From assembly GCF_005217525.1 (NCBI RefSeq), contig NZ_PNXQ01000006.1, positions 25,020-63,024 on the forward strand: 38,005 bases of DNA, read 5' to 3'. Position 1 is the first letter of the stretch; each line of letters starts with the position of its first letter. The notes under the pieces were generated by a model. That model was not told the DNA's origin. It saw only the letters and a program-made list of their open reading frames with translations, and ran no database searches. The DNA is from Paenibacillus terrae. Lineage in GTDB: Bacteria > Bacillota > Bacilli > Paenibacillales > Paenibacillaceae. This document shows positions 1 to 8,659 of the stretch, piece after piece. The translations under genes were made by a program, and so were the position numbers.

Positions 1-1
1 T

Positions 2-427
2 GTGGAATATATCGTATCCAGCCCGTGGGAACGGGCCGTGCGAACCATTCAGCCTTTGGCTGAACGGAAACAGTTGCAGGTATATACTGATCTACGTCTT
101 CAGGAACGGGTGCTTAGCCATGAGCATTTGGATCATTGGATGGACGTGCTGAAACAGACCTATCTGGACGAGGATTTCAAGCTGGAGGGAGGGGAATCAT
201 CTCGTGAAGCGGCAGATCGAGGAATACAGCTTGTTCAGGAGCTTATAGAACGGACAGAAAAAACGATCATTATTGTAACTCATGGGGCTCTGCTGTCACT
301 TCTCATTCGACATTACGATTCGCAGTTTGGGTTTGAGGAGTGGAAAACACTTTCGAATCCGGACGTATATTTGCTTGGAATCAAAGAAGCAGAAGCCCAG
401 ATTCGCAGAGTGTGGACTACGGAGTGA
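2..427 (+). CDS. Histidine phosphatase family protein (phosphoglycerate mutase-like), 5' partial
   Basis: This is the C-terminal part of a histidine phosphatase of the cofactor-dependent phosphoglycerate mutase superfamily. The visible 141 residues begin at the motif SSPWERAVRT (residues 6-15), the usual Arg-containing segment of the fold. They also contain the second catalytic region, THGALLSLLIRH, near residues 93-104. The family's catalytic RHG motif normally lies 30-50 residues further upstream, so the true start is outside the window and the GTG at base 2 is only the first codon seen. Such proteins dephosphorylate small metabolites or phosphoproteins in the cytoplasm; the substrate cannot be told from sequence. 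The next gene is convergent, with a hairpin at 536-556 between them. Confidence 0.85.
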   Translation: MEYIVSSPWERAVRTIQPLAERKQLQVYTDLRLQERVLSHEHLDHWMDVLKQTYLDEDFKLEGGESSREAADRGIQLVQELIERTEKTIIIVTHGALLSLLIRHYDSQFGFEEWKTLSNPDVYLLGIKEAEAQIRRVWTTE

Positions 428-535
428 AATTAGTGAAGCGCGTTTATCATAGAGGTTTAAGTATGATTGGAATCGACAGGGGCGGCGCAAGCTGAGTGCA
501 GGGGTGATATTAATGATTATCGTCCATGGCACACC

Positions 536-556
536 TCTGAGCCTGTCAGGCTCAGA
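536..556. terminator. Hairpin between convergent genes, probable terminator
   Basis: The 8-bp perfect stem TCTGAGCC/GGCTCAGA has a 5-base loop. The sequence ACAATTTT follows it on the plus strand. It sits 109 bases after the phosphatase stop and 17 bases past the stop of the minus-strand WYL gene, so it could serve both. The U-tract is imperfect. Confidence 0.55.
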
Positions 557-573
557 ACAATTTTAAAATATGG

Positions 574-1515
574 CTAACCATATTGGTTCAGCAGATCATG
601 GAGTTTATTTTTTATTTGTTCACGCACTGCCTGAGGTTGCTTTACGTTTGCTTCCATGCCAAGTCCAAGAAAAAAATGTACCGCCCATGTTGCAAATGAT
701 GAACTCATTGTTGTACGAATCGTGCCCGAGCCATCCTCATTCAATTCAATAGACGGTGCCAACCACAAGTCTGACTGACATCGCCGCACACCCTCGGATG
801 TTAAATCTACTTCCAATTCTGCCATATCACTTTCATCCATGCGCATAACCCACTGCTCAATATGATCCCCGTTCATATCGATTTGCTTGCTTTGGTCCCC
901 TCCATCAGAGAAATCCTTCACTCGATCCACACGGAACACTCGATAATCCTCTGCAAGAAAACAATAAGCCTGGCAATACCATAATCCGTTCATTGTATAA
1001 ATACCAAGTGGCTGGATCATCCTTTCTCGACGCGTGGCTGCTTCATAAACAATTGTAATGACGCGTTGTTCCAGCGCACTCTCCAGTAGCTCTCTGAGAA
1101 AAGGCACTTCTATGTCATGCGGAGGTATCCAGAAGACAAGCCGCTGCTGCATTTGTTCGATCTTTTGCTTAAGTTCACTAGATAGATAATGAAAGAACTT
1201 GTGCAATGCGGAATCTACTTCGTTTTTAAAGGGGAGAGATTTGTAATTTCGTAATGATTGGCAGGCAAAAAATAATGCCATGGTTTCGTGTTCTGTGAAG
1301 CTGATTGGCGGTAGTACCTTCTCGCGCAGTACGCGGTAGCCACCTCCAGGCCCTGTTTGAGAATATAGGGGAACTCCGAGTTCACTTAGCTCCATCAGAT
1401 CACGAATCATGGTTCGACGTGAAACGCCGCATTCGTCCGCTAACTCCTGTATGGTGAATTTTTTGCGTTCATTTACTAACATGATGAGCTGAACAAGTCG
1501 TTGTGCTTTGTGCAT
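574..1515 (-). CDS. HTH and WYL-domain transcriptional regulator (YafY family)
   Basis: This 313-residue protein has an N-terminal winged helix-turn-helix of the HTH_11/DeoR type. Its core FTIQELADECGVSRRTMIRD spans residues 20-39. A central WYL domain lies around residues 135-205 and includes the segment PLGIYTMNGLWYCQAYC and the basic run FRVDRVKDF; a WCX-like C-terminal extension follows. WYL domains are ligand-sensing modules in bacterial regulators, and small nucleic-acid-like or metabolite ligands have been proposed. ATG at 1515 has a GGAG site 6 bases upstream. The gene is divergent from the barrel protein and imine-reductase-like gene at 1698-2907, so it probably controls itself and that pair. 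The ligand is unknown. Confidence 0.9.
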   Translation of the reverse strand: MHKAQRLVQLIMLVNERKKFTIQELADECGVSRRTMIRDLMELSELGVPLYSQTGPGGGYRVLREKVLPPISFTEHETMALFFACQSLRNYKSLPFKNEVDSALHKFFHYLSSELKQKIEQMQQRLVFWIPPHDIEVPFLRELLESALEQRVITIVYEAATRRERMIQPLGIYTMNGLWYCQAYCFLAEDYRVFRVDRVKDFSDGGDQSKQIDMNGDHIEQWVMRMDESDMAELEVDLTSEGVRRCQSDLWLAPSIELNEDGSGTIRTTMSSSFATWAVHFFLGLGMEANVKQPQAVREQIKNKLHDLLNQYG

Positions 1516-1565
1516 GCTTTGCTCCTTTTTTAAGCAAATAAATATTGGTGACAGTAGTTGGCACT

Positions 1566-1596
1566 ATTATCACGTATGCTTAACCTCGAAGTCAAG
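1566..1596 (-). promoter_or_regulatory. Promoter of the WYL gene with overlapping dyad
   Basis: On the minus strand a TTGACT -35 (1590-1595) and a GATAAT -10 (1566-1571) are 18 bases apart. The -35 lies inside the imperfect dyad CTTAAC-6-GTCAAG (1579-1596). A dyad over the -35 of a divergently placed regulator gene is a plausible autoregulatory operator. The promoter match is direct; the operator role is inferred. Confidence 0.55.
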
Positions 1597-1697
1597 GTTC
1601 ACACATCTGAAATAACAGTGAGTCAGACTCGCATGGAATGACTGTGACAGAAGGTGTGAGGATGCTTTTGAATGAAGAGGATGAGGGGAGTTTTAAG

Positions 1698-2015
1698 ATG
1701 AAGAACGAGCAATACGCATTGGAGCTAGTACTATTCAAGTTAAAAGAGGGGACGGATAAGGACTCTTTTCGTAAAGCTGCCGCTGAATTGAGTGATGTGC
1801 TACAAACCCAATTGCCGGGATTTAAAGAGCGTCAATTGCTACATACCTCTGACGAAACACAATGGACAGACATTGTATATTGGTCTGATATGCAAATGGC
1901 AGTGGCGGCGATGGAAAAGCTCAAATCTGTGCCTGCTTTCCAAACGTTTGCCTCTATGATTGATTCCAAAGATATTCATTTACTACATCTGGTTCCAGTG
2001 AATCTGGAAGCGTAA
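1698..2015 (+). CDS. Small dimeric alpha-beta barrel (ABM/Dabb-like) protein
   Basis: The predicted product has 105 residues. The start at 1698 is preferred to the longer frame from 1638 because AGGGGAG lies 7 bases upstream and the conserved part begins directly after it. The pattern of a beta strand (ALELVLFKLK), a helix with a Ser/Phe-rich turn, a second strand (FKERQLLHTSDE), the segment WTDIVYWSDMQMAVAAMEKL and a final helix is typical of the ferredoxin-like dimeric alpha-beta barrel. That fold includes antibiotic monooxygenases and stress-responsive Dabb proteins. No catalytic residues can be assigned. It lies 10 bases before the next gene and is probably co-transcribed with it. Confidence 0.75.
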   Translation: MKNEQYALELVLFKLKEGTDKDSFRKAAAELSDVLQTQLPGFKERQLLHTSDETQWTDIVYWSDMQMAVAAMEKLKSVPAFQTFASMIDSKDIHLLHLVPVNLEA

Positions 2016-2025
2016 AGAAAAAAGA

Positions 2026-2907
2026 ATGGAGCGTGTGAATAATATGAACAGCGTATCTGTAATAGGTTTGGGCTCTATGGGCGTTGCAATCGCTCAATCG
2101 TTACTTCAAAGTGGTTATAGAGTTACGGTATGGAATCGGACAAGTGAGAAGGCTGAACTGATTGTGAAGACAGGAGCGATTTTGGCACCTAATGCTGCAG
2201 CAGCAATAAGCGCGAGCGCAGTGTCCATTATCTGTGTATCTGATTATGCAGCTTCGTATAGTATTTTGGACACGGATGAAGTGAAAGCGGCTCTGGCAGG
2301 ACGTATTCTCATCCAGTTAAGCACAGGAAGCCCGCAACAGGCCCGAGATCATGAAGTATGGACTCAAACATACCAGGCTGAATATATAGAAGGAGCGATT
2401 GTAGCTGCTCCTACTCAGATGGGACAACCAGAAGCTACCATATTTTCATCTGGTTCTTCTTCTGCATTTCACAAGTGTGAGCCGTTACTTAAAAGCGTAG
2501 CTGGAAATGTGCTTTATTTGGGAGAGCAGGTTAGCGCAGCTTCGACGACGGACTTGGCATTTCTTTCGTATCTGTTTGGCTCGTATCTCGGTTTTTTCCA
2601 CGCTGCACGTATTCTTGAATCAGATGGTCTTCGTGTGGATACCTTTGGGGCCATGATTGCCCAGATATCTCCCGTAATTGGCGGGGTAATGAAGTATGAG
2701 AGCGAGTTCATTCAGAGTGGAGTTTACGATAAACCACAAAGTTCTGTAAATATGAGTATGGTTACCGTAGATCTTCTCATGGAACAGGCTCGTGAAGCAG
2801 GGATGAATAATGAATTCCCCGTATTTGCCCAAAGTCTCTTCAAAAAGGCTTTGGATGCAGGATACGGTGAAGAAGAAGTATGTGCGCTAATCAAGGTGAT
2901 GCGTTAG
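2026..2907 (+). CDS. NAD(P)-dependent oxidoreductase, imine reductase / beta-hydroxyacid dehydrogenase-like
   Basis: The 293-residue protein has an N-terminal Rossmann domain with GLGSMG (residues 15-20) and, after the second strand, VTVWNRTSEKA. An Arg at that position commonly marks NADPH preference. The region IQLSTGSPQQARDHEVW followed by the GAIVAAPTQMGQPEATIFSSG segment resembles imine reductases and reductive aminases more than 3-hydroxyisobutyrate dehydrogenases. The helical C-terminal half fits the matching all-alpha dimerisation domain. The likely reaction is NADPH-dependent reduction of a C=N or C=O bond in the cytoplasm; the substrate is unknown. An internal ATG at 2044 (287 residues) is an equally good start, since the ribosome site is weak for both. 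It probably forms an operon with the preceding barrel protein. Confidence 0.85.
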   Translation: MERVNNMNSVSVIGLGSMGVAIAQSLLQSGYRVTVWNRTSEKAELIVKTGAILAPNAAAAISASAVSIICVSDYAASYSILDTDEVKAALAGRILIQLSTGSPQQARDHEVWTQTYQAEYIEGAIVAAPTQMGQPEATIFSSGSSSAFHKCEPLLKSVAGNVLYLGEQVSAASTTDLAFLSYLFGSYLGFFHAARILESDGLRVDTFGAMIAQISPVIGGVMKYESEFIQSGVYDKPQSSVNMSMVTVDLLMEQAREAGMNNEFPVFAQSLFKKALDAGYGEEEVCALIKVMR

Positions 2908-2932
2908 GCGCATAGGGCTGAATGGTTAATGT

Positions 2933-3814
2933 TTAAGAGAATAATTGTTTTAATATCGAGATCCATTGTTTGACCTCCAACCGCTCTTCGCTACGCAGGC
3001 AGGCAATGCCGTATACCACTTCTTCCAAGGGGCTTAAAGGAACGAACGTAATCTCCTGATCCTGCACAATCACGAAGTTAGGAAGTACCGAAATACCCAG
3101 GTCGCTTTTGATCATGGTATGTATCGTATTTACGCTATCTCCGTAGGTATACATGGAAGCTGGGCAGTGCTCGGCAATGCTCCTTTGTAATTTTTTAAGC
3201 GTTGGGGGAGATTGGTGCTCGTCGAAAAAAATGAGAAATTGATGGTCTAATTGTTCGATTGTTAATTCGCTTTCGTTCGCAAGAGGGTGATTATGGGGCA
3301 ACACGCAGACATATGAGCCTTTATATACGGGATAGAAGCAAAAATGGCTGTCCTTGCCCAAATTATCTTCCGTTGTAAATATAATATCGAATTTTTGATT
3401 CAATAAATCCTCTTTCTCTCTGGTCAGGTTGGATTTTCTAAGCTGAATTTGAATCTTGGGGTATCTCTCCTTAAAGCGCTTGATAACGTCAGGTAAAACC
3501 TTCTTCTCAAAGATCGTCTCCGTATAGCCGATGACCAGGGTACTTTCGTATTGTTCCGAAAGGCGTTTGGATTTCAAAATGGATTGGTCCAAACGGAACA
3601 GCAGTCCTTCAATATCGTCGTAAAAGCTCTCGCCCGCTACAGTCAGTTTAACCGACCTTTTGTTTCGAACAAGCAACACAATGCCCAACTCATGCTCCAG
3701 GCTCTTGATGTTGTGGCTCACTGCAGGTTGCGTCAAATGCAACTTATCGGCCGTTGTCGAAAAATTAAGCGTCTCCGCAAGAGAAACAAAGCATTTCAGT
3801 TGTTGAATGTTCAT
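2933..3814 (-). CDS. LysR-family transcriptional regulator
   Basis: This 293-residue protein is of standard family length. The N-terminal winged helix-turn-helix includes FSTTADKLHLTQPAVSHNIKSLEHELG at roughly residues 18-44. A two-lobed substrate-binding domain runs from about residue 90 to the end, with the YGDSVNTIHTMIKSDLGISVLPNF segment typical of the co-inducer domain. It starts at ATG 3814 and is divergent from the NmrA-like gene starting at 3933. By the usual LysR arrangement it probably regulates that gene. The intergenic inverted repeat at 3838-3859 is a candidate binding site. Confidence 0.93.
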   Translation of the reverse strand: MNIQQLKCFVSLAETLNFSTTADKLHLTQPAVSHNIKSLEHELGIVLLVRNKRSVKLTVAGESFYDDIEGLLFRLDQSILKSKRLSEQYESTLVIGYTETIFEKKVLPDVIKRFKERYPKIQIQLRKSNLTREKEDLLNQKFDIIFTTEDNLGKDSHFCFYPVYKGSYVCVLPHNHPLANESELTIEQLDHQFLIFFDEHQSPPTLKKLQRSIAEHCPASMYTYGDSVNTIHTMIKSDLGISVLPNFVIVQDQEITFVPLSPLEEVVYGIACLRSEERLEVKQWISILKQLFS

Positions 3815-3837
3815 TCGAAGTATCCTTTATATGAAAT

Positions 3838-3859
3838 TTATTTATTACTCATAAAATAA
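3838..3859. promoter_or_regulatory. Inverted repeat in LysR/NmrA divergent region
   Basis: TTATTT and AAATAA are separated by 10 bases, within the 118-base gap between the divergent LysR and NmrA-like genes. The position suits a LysR operator. The arms are AT-rich, so chance occurrence is possible. Confidence 0.35.
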
Positions 3860-3904
3860 GGTGATTTCACGCTGGCGTCAACCTGTGATATGTTTTCTTG
3901 TGAA

Positions 3905-3910
3905 TATAAT
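3905..3910 (+). promoter_or_regulatory. Probable -10 element for the NmrA-like gene
   Basis: A perfect TATAAT lies 23 bases before ATG 3933. The -35 about 16 bases upstream (CTGTGA) is poor, which would fit a promoter that needs an activator such as the divergent LysR protein. Confidence 0.45.
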
Positions 3911-3932
3911 CACTAAGGAAGAAGGAATACGC

Positions 3933-4892
3933 ATGCGTTATATCGTCACTGGTGTGGATGGTCAATTGGCAAGTCGGATAGCGGAAACCGTTCTGGCCGA
4001 AGTAGGGGGTCGCGAGCTAACCTTCACATGCATGAACAAAGAAAGAATTCCCAAAGATGCGTTGCAGCGATGGGAACAGGCAGGTGTAAGTATCTTTGAA
4101 ATCAATTATGATGATATTCCATCTATGGTACGGGCTTTCAAGGATGGGGACCGAATCTATATCGTCTCTGGCCTTGAGGTCGGCAAAAGGGTGCAGCAGC
4201 ACCGCAATGCGATTGATACGGCGATCAGAGCAGGAATCTCGCACATTACTTACAGTTCATTTATCGGTGCAACGGACCCGGATTACGCACATGTCTATGT
4301 CACCCCGGATCATACCGCTACTGAGCAGTATTTAAAGTCAACAGGCATTGCCTATAATGCTATGAGAAATAACTTGTATTTGGAAAACTATTTAACGATG
4401 TATACCATGCTGGCGCTCATGTCGGACCATAAATGGTTAAGCACCGCCGGAGAGGGCAGAGCCACTTTGGTGCACAAGGATGATTGTGCAAGAGCAGCGG
4501 CTGCGGCCCTGCTGGGAAAGGCCGAGGACAACAGGGCCTATGATATTGTTGGATCAGAGTCTGTTTCTGTAAGAGATCTGTGCAATCTCATACAGGAAGT
4601 TTCCGGCGAGGATATGGAGTACATTCCCGTTGATGCGGAGCAATACTATAAATATCTCGAAAAGCTGCATATTCCCAGAGAAATTACGGGGGATTTCTCC
4701 CGCTCTCCGGTTCCTTTTTGCGGCGAAGATCTCATGACGACCGATGCCAGCATTAAGGAAGGACTTTTGAACGTTAAATCCGACGCCATTGAAGTATTAA
4801 CTGGGCAAAAGCCCAAAACAGCGAGAGATATTGTCGGAAAGTACAAATATATCTGGGAGAACCACATTCGAAGCTGGCGAGACATGAAGTAA
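3933..4892 (+). CDS. NmrA-like NAD(P)-binding protein (SDR a5 / quinone oxidoreductase-2-like)
   Basis: A 319-residue atypical short-chain dehydrogenase fold. The start at 3933 is chosen over 3861 because AGGAAGAAGG lies just upstream and the Rossmann motif VTGVDGQLAS then begins at residue 5. Further signatures are the SGLEVGKRVQQHRNAIDTAIRAG helix, the strand ITYSSFIG, and the Tyr-containing EQYLKSTGIAYNAMRNNLYLENYL segment. This is the arrangement of NmrA/QOR2 proteins that bind NAD(P)H and reduce quinones or act as redox sensors. No catalytic YxxxK is evident. The gene is monocistronic, divergent from LysR, and followed by a hairpin at 4994-5015. Confidence 0.87.
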   Translation: MRYIVTGVDGQLASRIAETVLAEVGGRELTFTCMNKERIPKDALQRWEQAGVSIFEINYDDIPSMVRAFKDGDRIYIVSGLEVGKRVQQHRNAIDTAIRAGISHITYSSFIGATDPDYAHVYVTPDHTATEQYLKSTGIAYNAMRNNLYLENYLTMYTMLALMSDHKWLSTAGEGRATLVHKDDCARAAAAALLGKAEDNRAYDIVGSESVSVRDLCNLIQEVSGEDMEYIPVDAEQYYKYLEKLHIPREITGDFSRSPVPFCGEDLMTTDASIKEGLLNVKSDAIEVLTGQKPKTARDIVGKYKYIWENHIRSWRDMK

Positions 4893-4993
4893 CCGGCGTG
4901 GATAATCAGGAGCTCATTTCCAATGCACCCTATCCAAGCATGACCGACTAACTTGGATTCCCTCGACTCTTTTGCCTGCATACCTGTTCGCTG

Positions 4994-5015
4994 AGACCAT
5001 CCTATGGGGTGGTCT
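4994..5015 (+). terminator. Terminator hairpin after NmrA-like gene
   Basis: A 9-bp stem (AGACCATCC/GGGTGGTCT, one G-U pair) has a 4-base loop and is followed by TTATT. It lies 102 bases past the stop. The U-tract is short, so efficiency may be modest. The remaining gap to the kinase gene holds the promoter at 5061-5090. Confidence 0.6.
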
Positions 5016-5060
5016 TTATTGCGTATACAACTAATTTAGTTCACCTTCCCAAAAGGCTCG

Positions 5061-5090
5061 TTGAGATTGAATTCGGACAACGGCTATAAT
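5061..5090 (+). promoter_or_regulatory. Sigma-A-type promoter of the two-component/sugar operon
   Basis: TTGAGA (5061-5066) and a perfect TATAAT (5085-5090) are separated by 18 bases, about 50 bases before the kinase start. It is a good vegetative promoter by consensus. Confidence 0.6.
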
Positions 5091-5139
5091 GATAGAATAT
5101 AGAATATGGAATTCAACATGATAAGCGGAGGGTCATACG

Positions 5140-6972
5140 GTGATGCTACAGCAAATAAAAAGCTTGATAGCCTTTATTCACAGCAAGCCGAAGAAATTAT
5201 CCTTTACCATACCATTCGCCTACTTCTTAATTATCCTGCTTACAGTGGTGTTCAGCTACTTGGTCCTGAATCAAATCGCTGCGGGCTCCGCGCAGAAGAA
5301 GATCAATGAGGCCTCCTTGCAGACGATCAGCTCCATCCAGACCAACGTCGATCTAATGATTGAGAATGTAAACAACTATTCCAAAATGATCTTCTCAGAT
5401 CATAATCTGCAAAATCTGCTAAGGCAAGGGGATGTATATGCCAACCTGCAGACCCAGTCCAAGGTCAGCGCTTATTTGTACAATTTAATGCAAGCGGTTC
5501 CAATCATTGATTCCGTGTACATTTTCGACAATTCGGGCCATCGTTTTTCCGTCGGAACGCAGGAATTGCCGACTTTTAAGGAAGCCAATGTAGAGGACGC
5601 TCCATGGTATGAGCAGGCTGTGCTCAATAAAGGAAAGTATATTCTGAAGCTGAATGGCAGTGGAGCCTTTTCGGAGGGAAGTACCCATGAGAATTTCGTT
5701 TCTTTCATTCGATTGATTCGAGATATCGACAACACCTCCCAGCTCGGGGTCTTGGTCATGAACATTAAGGTAGGCTCCTTTGAACAAGCGTATTCCAATC
5801 TCCTGAATCAAAACTCGTTTCAAATTGCCATTCTGGATGAGAATAATCAGATCATTGTGGACCATTCCACAGAAGCTCAAGGCGACACAGCCTTTCAGCA
5901 CCTGCTGACAACCCACCAGGATGCACTGGAGCAGCAATTTCAGAAAAGCAGCTCAGGATTTTTTGCCTTGAACTCCGGTTCACAGAAATATACGGTGTCC
6001 TATCTCGCAGTCGGAGACTATCCTTGGAAATTCATAAGTATAGACCAAAACAACAGTATGGATTCCAAAAACAAGTCGCTTGTGCTGTTAGCGTTGCTTC
6101 TACTTGTGATCAATGGAATCGTTTTCTTTGTGAGTTCATTCATTATCTCACGCAGTATTATCAAGCCGATCCATAAGCTTTTGCGATCCATGAACAAGGC
6201 CCCAAGCGGCAACCTCAGGAAAGTGAATGTGGAACTGAATAGCTATGAATTTGAAAAGCTGTTTATTGGCTACAACGACATGATCGAACAAATTGACCAG
6301 ATGCTGAAGCGAACTATCGAGGAGCAGAATACGATTCGTAGGGCGGAGCTGAATACGTTGCAAGCTCAAATCAAACCACACTTTTTATATAACACGCTGG
6401 ACTCCATTACCTCGTTAGCCCTTTCTGGATTAAATGCTCAGGTTTGTGATCTGCTTGAGGCCTTGGGTAACTATTATCGCATGAGTGTCAGCAAGGGACG
6501 CGAAGTTATCACGGTTGGCGAAGAAATTGAAATTGTTCGAAATTATCTGATAATTCAGATGACACGCTACCAGGATGTCTTTGAGGTTCAGTTCGATGTG
6601 GACGAGGATTGCTGCCAGTCCCCGATTCCAAAGCTTGTACTGCAGCCCTTGGTGGAAAATTCGCTGTATCATGGCATTCGACCCAAAGGAACCAAGGGAA
6701 CGATATGGGTCAGCGTGCGAAAGACGGAGGATGATGTGCTGAGGATATCCATCGCTGATGATGGTGTGGGCATGTCGGAGAAAGAGATTTCGCAAATTCT
6801 GTATACGGAGCGAAAAGGCCAAATCAAGAGCTTCGGCCTATGGGGCACCATGGAGCGTTGGCGTATTTTTTATGGAGATGACGCTGGAGTAAGCATTGAA
6901 AGTCAGCCGGGGAAGGGAACGACGGTAACTTTGATGATACCGAATGGAGTAGATGCTTTATGGGAAAATTAA
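5140..6972 (+). CDS. YesM-type sensor histidine kinase
   Basis: The 610-residue membrane kinase has a transmembrane helix near residues 21-45 and a large extracytoplasmic region to about 310 that resembles a dCache sensor. A second helix (about 314-336) and a HAMP segment follow. The His_kinase domain motif QIKPHFLYNTLDS places the phospho-accepting His at about residue 414, and LVLQPLVENSLYHGI marks the N box of the HATPase domain. This family senses extracellular oligosaccharides, or their binding protein, in Bacillus and Paenibacillus. GTG 5140 and ATG 5143 are both possible after GCGGAGGG. The gene overlaps the response-regulator gene by 13 bases, which suggests coupled translation. Confidence 0.94.
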   Translation: MMLQQIKSLIAFIHSKPKKLSFTIPFAYFLIILLTVVFSYLVLNQIAAGSAQKKINEASLQTISSIQTNVDLMIENVNNYSKMIFSDHNLQNLLRQGDVYANLQTQSKVSAYLYNLMQAVPIIDSVYIFDNSGHRFSVGTQELPTFKEANVEDAPWYEQAVLNKGKYILKLNGSGAFSEGSTHENFVSFIRLIRDIDNTSQLGVLVMNIKVGSFEQAYSNLLNQNSFQIAILDENNQIIVDHSTEAQGDTAFQHLLTTHQDALEQQFQKSSSGFFALNSGSQKYTVSYLAVGDYPWKFISIDQNNSMDSKNKSLVLLALLLLVINGIVFFVSSFIISRSIIKPIHKLLRSMNKAPSGNLRKVNVELNSYEFEKLFIGYNDMIEQIDQMLKRTIEEQNTIRRAELNTLQAQIKPHFLYNTLDSITSLALSGLNAQVCDLLEALGNYYRMSVSKGREVITVGEEIEIVRNYLIIQMTRYQDVFEVQFDVDEDCCQSPIPKLVLQPLVENSLYHGIRPKGTKGTIWVSVRKTEDDVLRISIADDGVGMSEKEISQILYTERKGQIKSFGLWGTMERWRIFYGDDAGVSIESQPGKGTTVTLMIPNGVDALWEN

Positions 6973-8540
6973 AGGTTTTGATCGTGGATGATGAATATCT
7001 GATCCGGAATCTGCTGCGAATGCGCATTGACTGGGAAACGCAGGGCATGGTGATCGTAGGCGAAGCCTCCAATGCACACGAGGCACTTGATCTGGTGGAG
7101 CAGCAGAGACCGGATGTTATTTTTACGGATATTTGCATGCCGACAATCGACGGAATTGAGTTTAGCGGTATGGTATTGGAAAAGCACCCAGATATTAAAA
7201 TCGTGGTCGTTACGGGCCATGATGAGTTCGAATATGCGCGTCAGAGTATCAAAATTGGCATTGCCGACTTTATATTAAAGCCGATTCGTCCTTCGGAGCT
7301 GTTAGCAGTAACCGATAAGCTGAAAGGTATGATTGATGAGGAGCGTACGCGTGATAAGGAAATGGAGAAGCTGAAGGCGGTGCTGGAACGGAATTTTCCA
7401 TATATTCGGGAAAAATTCCTGAACCAATGGTTAAACGGTGCTCTATCACAGGAAGAAATTCATGAAAAACTCGAATATTTCAAAATACCCCTGCACCTTG
7501 GTGTAAAGGCGTATCAAATAGCCGTGATCGAGATTTTCTCGACAACGGCGAAGCAGACGGAGGAACAACTTATCCTACTGCGAATGGAATGCAGTAATAA
7601 AATAGAAGCGTTCTATCAGGAGGATTCTCAAGTCATTATTCTGACGGACACTCGAGACCAGGTTGTGATCATTTCATGGAGCCAGGCTGTCAATCTGGTA
7701 AGCGATTGTGAATGGCTCAAGACCGATCTGATTCATTCCCACAAATGCTTGGTAAGCATCGGTGTCGGGCGCAAGCATAAGGATATACAAGAAGCGCATC
7801 TAGGCTATCAGGAAGCATGTCGTGCGCTTCAATACCAGGCCTTCGTTGGAAAAAATCAAGTGGTCTGCTTCGAGGATATTGTGGATCACAGAGAACAGAC
7901 GTATCGGTCCAATGCAGAGCTTCTTCAGCACCTGCAATTTTACATCAGTGTCGGTTCCTCTGAACGTGCAACTCAGATGCTGAGTCGAATCTTTGACGTG
8001 TCGTTCTCCAGTGTGTCACAGTTTCGGATGGCGGCGATGGATGTGATTACCGAATGCCAGCGTGCGGCGATGGAACAGCAGATGGAGAATGAACACGTAT
8101 TTGATAAAGAAATGCTGGTCTCCATTCTCACCGCAGAGCATCTACCAGAATTAATGAGAACATTAGAGGGCTATGTCCGATATGTGTCGGGGGCCATTCA
8201 TTCGAAAAACCAGACCAAGGAAGGCAACCTGATCAGCCAGGTGAAGGAGTATCTTGAGCACAACTTGAGCGATCCGGGTGTGGGATTGGCGAGCACTGCT
8301 GCGGTCTTCTTTGTCAGTCCGGGCCATTTGGGACGGTTAATGAAGAAGGAGACGGGTCAGACCTTTGTGGAGCATCTTACGAATATACGCATGAAGAGGG
8401 CAGAAGCCTTATTGAAGCAGACCGATTTAAAGGGATACGAGATCGGTGAGCAGGTAGGGATCACGGACCCGCACTATTTCAGTGTCTTGTTCAAAAAAAC
8501 CATGGGCAGGTCCATGAATGAGTACAGACAAAGTAAATGA
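6960..8540 (+). CDS. YesN-type response regulator with AraC DNA-binding domain
   Basis: This 526-residue regulator has a receiver domain at residues 1-125, with acidic residues Asp10-Asp11, phospho-acceptor Asp57 in TDICMPTIDG, and Lys in ILKPIRP. A central linker of about 270 residues follows. The C-terminal pair of AraC helix-turn-helices (about 430-526) includes FFVSPGHLGRLMKKETGQTFVEHLTNIRMKRAEALL and the GYEIGEQVGITDPHYFSVLFKKTMGRSMNEYR signature. It is the partner of the overlapping kinase and should activate the downstream ABC genes when phosphorylated. The 119-base gap before the binding-protein gene is the natural place for its target promoter. Confidence 0.95.
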   Translation: MGKLKVLIVDDEYLIRNLLRMRIDWETQGMVIVGEASNAHEALDLVEQQRPDVIFTDICMPTIDGIEFSGMVLEKHPDIKIVVVTGHDEFEYARQSIKIGIADFILKPIRPSELLAVTDKLKGMIDEERTRDKEMEKLKAVLERNFPYIREKFLNQWLNGALSQEEIHEKLEYFKIPLHLGVKAYQIAVIEIFSTTAKQTEEQLILLRMECSNKIEAFYQEDSQVIILTDTRDQVVIISWSQAVNLVSDCEWLKTDLIHSHKCLVSIGVGRKHKDIQEAHLGYQEACRALQYQAFVGKNQVVCFEDIVDHREQTYRSNAELLQHLQFYISVGSSERATQMLSRIFDVSFSSVSQFRMAAMDVITECQRAAMEQQMENEHVFDKEMLVSILTAEHLPELMRTLEGYVRYVSGAIHSKNQTKEGNLISQVKEYLEHNLSDPGVGLASTAAVFFVSPGHLGRLMKKETGQTFVEHLTNIRMKRAEALLKQTDLKGYEIGEQVGITDPHYFSVLFKKTMGRSMNEYRQSK

Positions 8541-8659
8541 TGGTCGGAAAGATGTTTGAATTTTGAAAGCGGATGCACGTTTTTTGAATGGAGATAAGGG
8601 TGTTCTTCCCATAAAATAAGTCCTAGAAGCAGCCAAAAAGATTAGGGGGGGACAAAAAA

